Under the pieces are notes generated by a model that saw only the letters and a program-made list of their open reading frames with translations, made no database searches and was not told where the DNA came from. A stretch of 12,206 nucleotides of DNA. Origin: CAZXMB01 sp964641715 (GTDB lineage Bacteria; Desulfobacterota; BSN033; UBA1163). Shown here in pieces: positions 6,433 to 12,206 of the stretch (positions are counted from its first letter, which is position 1; each line of letters opens with the position of its first letter). The position numbers and the translations under genes are program-made. The DNA lies in contig CAZXMB010000092.1 of assembly GCA_964641715.1 (NCBI GenBank), positions 1 through 12,206 on the forward strand, in the 5' to 3' direction.

Positions 6433-6457
6433 CTTGCCGATGGACGAAATCGATTTT

Positions 6458-8392
6458 CTAACTCAACTCCCTTATCTGGGCGATGATCTGTTCTGTTTTA
6501 AAATGCCTTAAGCTGATGGCGCTTGAGGGACAGGTGGCGTTACAGGCACCGCATCCCTTACAGAGTGCCTCATTGACCGTCATCACTTTTTTGTAGGGAT
6601 CGAGTTTTAAGGCCCGGTATTCACAGACCTGCTCACAGAGACCACACCCTGCACACAGGAGCTCATCCACGTGGGCTGTGATCGGCTCGATCTTTACCCT
6701 TCCCGCAAAGAGAGGAGTGGTTGCCCGAGAGGCAGTGCCATGGGCCTGGGAGATCGTATCCGGAATATCCTTGGGCCCCTGGCAGGTTCCTGCGAGGAAG
6801 ATGCCATCCGTGGCGGTATCGAGAGGCCTCAGCTTGGGATGGGCCTCCAAATAGAATCGGTCCGGTCCCTGAGAAAGCTTGAGCAGGCCACGCAGGCGAT
6901 CCGCATCCCTCCTCTGCGTCAGGCCCGTGGCAAGGACGACCAGATCCGCTTCCTCTTCATAAGGTTCTCCCAGAAGCTCATCATCCGCCTTGATAACCAA
7001 TTTTCCAGACCTGCGGTAGATTTCCGAAGGGACGCCTTTGCGGTAGAACACGCCTTTTTTCTGGACCTGCTCGTAAAACTGTTCATAACCCTTTCCGAAA
7101 GCCCGGATATCGATGTAGCAGATGGTGATGCGGGCATCCGGAAGAAGGTCTTTCGCCAGGTGGGCCTGTTTTGCCGTAAACATGCAGCAGACCCTGGAAC
7201 AATATTCATTGTTAATGGTTTTATCCCTTGATCCCACACACTGAATGAAAACGATGTTTTCGGGTTCTTTCCCATTGACCAATAATTTACCCTGAGTGGG
7301 CCCGTTCGGAGAGACAAGCCTTTCAAACTCAAGAGCGGTTATCACATTTTCATAAAAGCCATACCCGAGCTCGGGTTTTAATTTCGGGTCAAAGGGATCA
7401 TAACCGGTTGCCACAATGATTGTCCCTATATCGGCGAGGAATTCCGTCTCCACCTCTTCGAACCGGACCGCGGCCTGGGGACAGATTTCCTTACATTTCC
7501 CGCATTCGCCTTTCTGGAGATAGAGGCAATTTATCGGATCGATCTGATAGGAGAAGGGGACCGCATAAGGTGAGGAAAGGTAGATGGCCGGCCTCTTGTC
7601 CAGTCCCATGTTCCACTCGTTCGGAACTCTGACCGGACAAACCCCTTCGCATTTTTTACAACAGGTGCATTTCTCCGGGTCGACATACCGGGGATGATGC
7701 CTTATCTTAACTTTGAAATTGCCCACAAACCCCTCCACCTCCTCAACCTCGCTCAGGGTAAGAATATGAATGGAAGGATGGCTTTTAACCTCCTCCCATC
7801 TGGGTTTCAGGATGGCAGAGGTTTCATCCAGGTTAGGAAAGGTTCGCTCCAGCAGAGTGAGATGCCCTCCGATCACAGGGGATTTCTCCACGAGATAGAT
7901 CTCGAAGCCGGAGCGGGCAATGTCGAGGGCCGCCTGGATGCCAGCAATGCCAGCTCCGATGACCAGTACAGAAGGAGTGACTCCCACCTCATTCTCCTCC
8001 AGGGGTTCATGAAGGGAGACCTTGGCTACCGCAGAGGCAATAAGGTCCATTGCCTTTTTTGTCCCTTGCTCTTTGTCGGGGTGTACCCAACTGCACTGTT
8101 CCCTGATGTTTGCCATCTCAAAGAAATAGGGGTTGAGGCCTGCGGAACGAACAGCGTTTCGGTAAGTGGGCTCATGCATCCGGGGAGAGCAAGCCGATAC
8201 AACGATCCGGTCCAGACCCAGATTTTTGATATCGTTCTTAATGAGGTCCTGGCCGGGATCGGAGCACATATACTGGTAATTCCGGGCGATGGCCACATGG
8301 GGAAGGGCCTGTGCAAAAGCGGTGACCCTTTCGATATCCACCGTGGCTGCGATATTGATCCCGCAATGACAGATGTAAACACCGATCTTCAT
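6458..8392 (-). CDS. HdrA-like FAD/iron-sulfur protein 1, complete HdrA architecture
   Basis: Homologue of heterodisulfide reductase subunit A, a cytoplasmic flavoprotein that distributes electrons among ferredoxin-like, hydrogenase/dehydrogenase and Hdr-type partners. 644 residues. Order of parts: HdrA N-terminal domain (YICHCGINIA and CSDPGQDLI, with Cys8, 10, 43, 68, 100); FAD Rossmann motif GAGIAG (146-151); ferredoxin-like insert (Cys242/245/248/252 and Cys289/297/300/304); QCVGSRD (384-390) and YCSRVCC (397-403); C-terminal ferredoxin with two [4Fe-4S] motifs (Cys580/583/586/590 and 611/614/617/621). Oddity: the usual DCSxC motif after the FAD domain reads DETSA here, so both cysteines are missing (Glu190, Ala193). 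Start: ATG 8392 with GGTGAG just upstream; a TTG one codon earlier is less likely. It follows its paralogue HdrA-like 2. No HdrB, HdrC or MvhD gene is in the window, so the partner is unknown. Confidence 0.93.
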   Translation of the reverse strand: MKIGVYICHCGINIAATVDIERVTAFAQALPHVAIARNYQYMCSDPGQDLIKNDIKNLGLDRIVVSACSPRMHEPTYRNAVRSAGLNPYFFEMANIREQCSWVHPDKEQGTKKAMDLIASAVAKVSLHEPLEENEVGVTPSVLVIGAGIAGIQAALDIARSGFEIYLVEKSPVIGGHLTLLERTFPNLDETSAILKPRWEEVKSHPSIHILTLSEVEEVEGFVGNFKVKIRHHPRYVDPEKCTCCKKCEGVCPVRVPNEWNMGLDKRPAIYLSSPYAVPFSYQIDPINCLYLQKGECGKCKEICPQAAVRFEEVETEFLADIGTIIVATGYDPFDPKLKPELGYGFYENVITALEFERLVSPNGPTQGKLLVNGKEPENIVFIQCVGSRDKTINNEYCSRVCCMFTAKQAHLAKDLLPDARITICYIDIRAFGKGYEQFYEQVQKKGVFYRKGVPSEIYRRSGKLVIKADDELLGEPYEEEADLVVLATGLTQRRDADRLRGLLKLSQGPDRFYLEAHPKLRPLDTATDGIFLAGTCQGPKDIPDTISQAHGTASRATTPLFAGRVKIEPITAHVDELLCAGCGLCEQVCEYRALKLDPYKKVMTVNEALCKGCGACNATCPSSAISLRHFKTEQIIAQIRELS

Positions 8393-8405
8393 CAACTCAC
8401 CAAAT

Positions 8406-8505
8406 TGGAATAATGGAATGATGGAATATTGGGTTCAAAAAAGAATCAAGAAAAAAAACTTCTTTTATTCCCCATTATTCCATTCTTCCAACAATCCATT
8501 ATTCC
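8406..8505. repeat. Inverted octamer-word arrays (TGGAATAA) overlapping a stop codon
   Basis: Left array in 8-bp steps: TGGAATAA, TGGAATGA, TGGAATAT, TGGGTTCA (8406-8437). The complementary array runs from 8466 to 8505. Bases 8407-8432 pair with 8480-8505 at 22 of 26 positions. The right arm contains the stop codon (8499-8501) and penultimate codon of HdrA-like 2. An A8 tract (8451-8458) sits in the loop. Confidence 0.75.
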
Positions 8506-10760
8506 GGCTTGTTTCTTCCTTTCGCCAAAATAGTGCAGGCCATGGAGGCTGCACCGCTGGCCTGGGCAACCGTATCCGGAATATCCTTCGGGCCCTGGCA
8601 ACAGCCTGCGAGGAAGACGCCTTCCACTGAGGTCACAATGGGATCGAGTCCGGGTGCTTCTGCATAGAACCGATCCGAAGAGTTTTCGAGCCCGAGCATT
8701 TCTTGTAAACCGTTATTCCCTTTCCGGGGGACAAGCCCTGAGGCCAGGACAACGAGGTCTGCTTCGAGTTCAAAGGGTTCTCCCCAGAGGGTATCCTCGC
8801 CCCTCACCACCAATTTCCCATTTCTCCTGAAGACTTCCGAGGGATTTCCCCTGCGGTAGACGATCTGTTCCTTCTGAACCCTTTCGTAAAATTCTTCAAA
8901 TCCTTTCCCGAAGGCCCTCACATCCATATAGAGGACCGTGATACGGGCATCCGGAATCTTATCCCTGATCAGATGGGCCTGCTTGGCTGTGAACATACAG
9001 CAGACCCTGGAACAGTATTCATTTCCAACGGTTTTGTCCCTCGATCCCACGCAGTGGATGAAGACGACCTCCCTGGGCCTCTTTCCCTGGATCAGGATCT
9101 CCCCTTTGGTCGGACCGGAAGCGGAACAGAGCCTCTCCATTTCGAGGCCCTGTAGCACATTGGGATAGGTTCCGTAACCCAGTTCAGGTTTTTCTTTTGG
9201 ATTGAAAGGATCGAAACCAGTGGCCAGGATGATGGCTCCCACATCAAGTTCGATCCTCTCCTCCTTCATTTCATAAACAATGGCTTTAGGCTGGCAGTAC
9301 TTCGCACACTCCCCGCAATCAGAGCATCCGCCACAGTTGAGGCAACGTTTCGCCTCCTCCATTGCCTCTTCCGGTGTGATCCCCGGGCGGATTGGCCGAA
9401 TCATATGGGGAAGGGTTTCCCGCTCCGCTCTTTTCGAATCAGGGTATTGACTTCGTAAGGGAGTGTCCTGCCTTCCTTCCATTTCCCTTCCTGCGATTAA
9501 ATCTTCTCCGAGAAGGTAACGATCAATGGAGATAGCGCCCTTCCTCCCCAGAGCCATGGATTGGACAATGGTTCCGGGCCCTGAAACACTGTCTCCTCCT
9601 GCAAAGATTCCCTTTAAATGGGTTTGGAGGGTGATGGGATCCGCCTGGATCATTCCCCTCCGATTCCTCCTCAGTCCCTTGATTGCCTTTGCCATGGGTT
9701 CTGCTCCTGCGGAACCAACTGCAAGAAAGATTGCTTCATAAGAGGATTGAAGAGTTTCAAACGGGATATCCTTTCCGACTTCAATCTCAAGCCTGGTTTC
9801 AATCCCCATCTTTTCGATGACGGAGAGGTCTTTCTTGATCACTTCCCTCGGCAACCGGTAAGCCGGAAAGCCATGGGTGAGGAGCCCGCCCAGTTCCTTT
9901 CGGGATTCAAAGAGGGTGACTCGATAGCCCATTCTTCTCAGGTCGAATGCAGCGGTCAATCCGGCCGGACCTCCCCCGATCACGGCCACCTTTTGAGAAT
10001 GCAGATCTTCTGTCTGTAAGGAACGCAGATCTGCGTTCCCTACAGGTTCTTCAACGTGATCGACGAGGAATCTTTTTAAATCGCAGATGGAAACCGGGCG
10101 ATCCACTTCAATTCGTTTACACTCCCTTTCACAGGGATGAGAGCAGACATAGGCAAGAATCCCCGGGAAGGGCAGGGTTTTTCTGACCAGGGCAAGGGCC
10201 TCTTTCAGTTTTCCCTGTGAGATCAGGGCCACATAGCCCTGGGCATTGCAATGGAGGGGGCAGGAGGCGGTACAGGGCGGGATGCCCTGTCGGTCAATGG
10301 TGTACTTCAGGGGGACCGCCTGAGGGAAGGGGATGTAAATCGCCTTTCTTTTTCCAAGCCCCATATCAAATTCATTGGGAAGGGTCACAGGACATTGGGC
10401 CGCGCAGTCCGCACAGGCCGTACATTTGGTCACATCCACATAGCGGGGTTTTTTTCTGACGATGACCTTGAAGTGCCCGGCTTTACCTGAAATGTGGAGG
10501 ATCTCGGAGTAACTGAGGAGATTGATATTGGGATGATTGGCGGTATCCACCATCTTAGGGGTGATGATACAGGCAGAACAATCGAGTGTAGGAAAGGTCT
10601 TGTCCAGTTGAGCCATATGGCCGCCAATGGATGGGTCCTTTTCCACCAGATGGACTTTGAACCCTTTGTCCGCGATGTCGAGAGCGGCCTGCATTCCTGC
10701 GATGCCGGCACCGATGATCAATGCTTCGGGAATTACCTCTTTTAATTGATCATTCTTCAT
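8499..10760 (-). CDS. HdrA-like protein 2 with inserted, shortened GltD-like module
   Basis: 753-residue flavoprotein combining an HdrA core with a glutamate-synthase-small-subunit (GltD) module. Order: FAD motif GAGIAG (17-22); DCSAC (60-64, the cysteine pair HdrA-like 1 lacks); ferredoxin insert (Cys113/116/119/123); GltD iron-sulfur helical domain (Cys163/167/171, Cys206/210/214); second FAD motif GGGPAG (262-267); GGLLTHGFPAYRLP (291-304); FAGGDSVSGPGTIVQS (386-401); Cys-rich ferredoxin (Cys473-489); HdrA core resumed with HCVGSRD (569-575) and YCSRVCC (582-588). The GltD NAD(P)H Rossmann domain (GGGNxAxD type), normally between LAVG and the FAGGD block, is absent: LAVGSAGAEP (346-355) runs almost directly into RRGMIQADPITLQT. 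HdrA's N-terminal domain and C-terminal ferredoxin are also absent. Residues 239-249 are encoded by a 32-bp palindromic repeat. The start is the first ATG after an in-frame stop at 10770-10772; the Shine-Dalgarno is weak. Confidence 0.9.
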   Translation of the reverse strand: MKNDQLKEVIPEALIIGAGIAGMQAALDIADKGFKVHLVEKDPSIGGHMAQLDKTFPTLDCSACIITPKMVDTANHPNINLLSYSEILHISGKAGHFKVIVRKKPRYVDVTKCTACADCAAQCPVTLPNEFDMGLGKRKAIYIPFPQAVPLKYTIDRQGIPPCTASCPLHCNAQGYVALISQGKLKEALALVRKTLPFPGILAYVCSHPCERECKRIEVDRPVSICDLKRFLVDHVEEPVGNADLRSLQTEDLHSQKVAVIGGGPAGLTAAFDLRRMGYRVTLFESRKELGGLLTHGFPAYRLPREVIKKDLSVIEKMGIETRLEIEVGKDIPFETLQSSYEAIFLAVGSAGAEPMAKAIKGLRRNRRGMIQADPITLQTHLKGIFAGGDSVSGPGTIVQSMALGRKGAISIDRYLLGEDLIAGREMEGRQDTPLRSQYPDSKRAERETLPHMIRPIRPGITPEEAMEEAKRCLNCGGCSDCGECAKYCQPKAIVYEMKEERIELDVGAIILATGFDPFNPKEKPELGYGTYPNVLQGLEMERLCSASGPTKGEILIQGKRPREVVFIHCVGSRDKTVGNEYCSRVCCMFTAKQAHLIRDKIPDARITVLYMDVRAFGKGFEEFYERVQKEQIVYRRGNPSEVFRRNGKLVVRGEDTLWGEPFELEADLVVLASGLVPRKGNNGLQEMLGLENSSDRFYAEAPGLDPIVTSVEGVFLAGCCQGPKDIPDTVAQASGAASMACTILAKGRNKPE
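10014..10045. repeat. Palindromic repeat, copy 2, inside the HdrA-like 2 coding sequence
   Basis: 32-bp palindrome: CTGTAAGGAACGCAGA (10014-10029) against TCTGCGTTCCCTACAG (10030-10045), 15 of 16 positions complementary, with a perfect 20-bp core at 10020-10039. It shares the core GGGAACGC / GCGTTCCC with the intergenic repeat at 1829-1856. In the gene it encodes PVGNADLRSLQ, the linker between the GltD iron-sulfur helical domain and the second FAD domain. Confidence 0.8.
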
Positions 10761-10790
10761 TATTATCTTTTATCGAGTTAAATTAAATCC

Positions 10791-11059
10791 CAAGCACCAA
10801 ATTCCAAGCTCCAAATAAATTCCAATTATCCAATAACCAAATCCCCCTCATCCATTCCTCTCCCCCAAGAGACTTTGTCGCAATCACTATTTTGTCACCC
10901 TGAACTTGATTCAGGGTCTCGTAACTTCTTGATTCTATTAGATGCCGAAACAAGTTCGGCATGACATCTTTCCCATTTCACACATTATGACACAATCTCC
11001 AAGGGGAGAGGGGGAAAGTTTCGGCGATTGGTCTATTGGTGCTTGGAATTTAGTGCTTG
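10791..11059. repeat. 269-bp nested inverted-repeat element filling the intergenic gap
   Basis: No gene is visible in 10761-11060. Outer arms: CAAGCACCAAATTCCAAGC (10791-10809) against 11041-11059, 18 of 19 complementary. Middle arms: 10857-10879 against 10989-11011, 18 of 23. Inside lie two hairpins: CCCTGAA/TTCAGGG (10898-10904, 10910-10916) and ATGCCGAA/TTCGGCAT (10942-10949, 10955-10962), each with a 5-base loop. The outer arms also show a 7-bp period (CAAGCAC, CAAATTC, CAAGCTC, CAAATAA). No transposase and no clear target-site duplication is seen. It is either a MITE/REP-like element or a composite of several short repeats. Confidence 0.7.
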
Positions 11060-11060
11060 T

Positions 11061-12206
11061 TCATTTCAACTTTCCAATCAATGCACTGGCGATCGTGTTC
11101 TTCTGAATCTCCTTGGTGCCTTCGTAAATCTCCGTGATCTTGGCATCCCGGTAGAAACGTTCCACCTCGTATTCGGTAATATATCCATACCCCCCGAAGA
11201 TCTGGATGGCCTCATCAGCCACCTCGACCGCCACTCTACCTGCGCACATCTTGGCCATGGAGGTCAGCTTCGGATCGATCCTTTTCTGGTCATAATTCCA
11301 GGCCGCCTTATAGGTCAGAAGCCTCGCCATCTCAACTTTGGTTGCCATATCGGCCAGTTTGTGCTGGGTGATCTGAAAGTCAACCAGTTTTTTCCCGAAT
11401 TGCTCTCTCTGTTTTGCATAATCGAGTGCCCGATCAAAAGCCCCCTGGCTGATTCCCAGGGCCTGAGCGGCAATTTCGATCCGGCTTTCATCGAAGAATT
11501 CGAGGACCTGATAGAACCCTTTGCTCTCTTCACCGAGGAGATGGGTGACCGGAACTCTGACATCGCTGAAGGATAATTCGGCCGTGGAGGTCATTCGAAT
11601 TCCCATCTTGGGGAAGATCTCTGTTGCCTCCAGTCCCTTTGTTCCCTTTTCAACAATGATGGTCGATTGACCCCGGTAAGTGGGTTTTGCCTGAGGATTG
11701 GTCTGACAGAGGACCACGAAGAAGTTTGCAAGGGTTCCATTGGTGATGAAGGTCTTCGTCCCGTTGATGAGAAAGGAGTCGCCTTGCTTCACGGCGGTGG
11801 TGGACATCAGGGTGATATCGCTCCCATGATTGGGTTCTGTATAGGCCCCTCCGGAGATGAACTCTCCTCGTGCGACCGGCAGGAGATATTTCTTCTTCTG
11901 TTCACCGGATCCGAAACGGAGAACCACCTCGGATGAGAAGTCCACAAGACTTACAGCGACCCCCACTCCGGAGTCTTTCCGGCAAAACTCCTCAACGATG
12001 AGAATGTTTTCGGTCACCCCGTAGCCCTGGCCTCCATACTCTTCAGGGAAGTGAATGCCTATAAACCCCAATTTTGCGGCCTTCTTCCAGATCTCCGTAG
12101 GAAAGGTATGGGCCTGTTCCCACTCCAGGATCTTTTCCTTATCATACTCCCCCTGAATGAATTCCCTTGCCGCCTTCTGAATATCTTTCTGCTCCTGAGT
12201 CAATTC
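11061..12206 (-). CDS. Acyl-CoA dehydrogenase, N-terminus cut by window edge
   Basis: Second acyl-CoA dehydrogenase, forming a 2,3-enoyl-CoA from an acyl-CoA with FAD. The apparent start at 12203 is a TTG, but the preceding in-frame codon is Glu, giving ELTQEQKDIQKAAREF, the usual interior of the first helix (family proteins begin like MDFELTEEQ). The real start is therefore a few codons beyond the right edge, and 12203 is an internal leucine. Counting from it: TEPNHGSD (122-129), TFITNG (151-156), REQFG (266-270), FGGYGYITEYEVER (336-349), and catalytic Glu361 in YEGTKEIQK. Lys in place of the usual Ser/Ala after EGT, and Lys in place of the final Arg of that motif, differ from the other dehydrogenase here. 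It is transcribed toward HdrA-like 2 but separated from it by a 300-bp repeat element, so it may be a separate unit. Confidence 0.95.
   Translation of the reverse strand, partial: ELTQEQKDIQKAAREFIQGEYDKEKILEWEQAHTFPTEIWKKAAKLGFIGIHFPEEYGGQGYGVTENILIVEEFCRKDSGVGVAVSLVDFSSEVVLRFGSGEQKKKYLLPVARGEFISGGAYTEPNHGSDITLMSTTAVKQGDSFLINGTKTFITNGTLANFFVVLCQTNPQAKPTYRGQSTIIVEKGTKGLEATEIFPKMGIRMTSTAELSFSDVRVPVTHLLGEESKGFYQVLEFFDESRIEIAAQALGISQGAFDRALDYAKQREQFGKKLVDFQITQHKLADMATKVEMARLLTYKAAWNYDQKRIDPKLTSMAKMCAGRVAVEVADEAIQIFGGYGYITEYEVERFYRDAKITEIYEGTKEIQKNTIASALIGKLK

Noticed and set aside
6313..6457. Cobalamin riboswitch upstream of the adenosyltransferase and mutase genes
   Set aside because: Expected by context, but the minus-strand leader has no recognisable B12 box (GCCACTG-type) or the conserved core of that riboswitch; only crossing inverted repeats are visible.
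7694..8413. 239-codon open frame on the plus strand
   Set aside because: Antisense to the HdrA-like 1 coding sequence, whose motifs are unambiguous; no independent coding evidence.
12201..12206. TTG start codon for the right-hand acyl-CoA dehydrogenase
   Set aside because: The preceding codon and ELTQEQ context match the interior of the family's first helix, so the gene continues past the window edge.

Overview
All nine protein genes in this window lie on the minus strand and read right to left. They form a locus for acyl-CoA conversion and flavin/iron-sulfur electron transfer in what looks like a strictly anaerobic bacterium. The mix of HdrA-like flavoproteins, acyl-CoA dehydrogenases, a coenzyme B12 acyl-CoA mutase and a thiolase paired with a DUF35 zinc-ribbon protein is most familiar from syntrophic or sulfate-reducing Desulfobacterota (former Deltaproteobacteria). 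That placement is inferred from gene content only; there is no rRNA or other marker here.

In order of transcription: an acyl-CoA dehydrogenase missing its first residues (12206-11061); a 300-bp gap filled by a nested inverted-repeat element; HdrA-like protein 2, with a GltD-like insertion (10760-8499); HdrA-like protein 1, with complete HdrA architecture (8392-6458); a corrinoid adenosyltransferase (6312-5788); the large (5666-3993) and small (3877-3476) subunits of a B12-dependent acyl-CoA mutase; a thiolase-fold protein (3265-1871); its DUF35 partner (1785-1240); and a second acyl-CoA dehydrogenase lacking only its extreme C-terminus (1163-1).

How the genes may work together (inference): the adenosyltransferase makes adenosylcobalamin for the mutase, which rearranges the carbon skeleton of an acyl-CoA. 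The dehydrogenases introduce double bonds, the thiolase-like/DUF35 pair makes or breaks a C-C bond, and the HdrA-like proteins exchange electrons with the dehydrogenases through partners not in the window. Three details argue against a textbook propionate or beta-oxidation locus. The mutase has Phe88 and Gln206 at the two specificity positions, the isobutyryl-CoA mutase signature rather than Tyr/Arg of methylmalonyl-CoA mutase. The thiolase-fold protein has Gly105 where the nucleophilic cysteine should be. HdrA-like protein 2 carries a GltD module without its NAD(P)H-binding domain.

The intergenic DNA is also unusual. Almost every gap contains short words repeated with a 7- or 8-bp period, usually in two arrays of opposite orientation that can fold on each other, with a different word at most loci. 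A separate palindrome (core TAGGGAACGC / GCGTTCCCTA) occurs once between genes and once inside the HdrA-like 2 coding sequence, where it encodes an interdomain linker.
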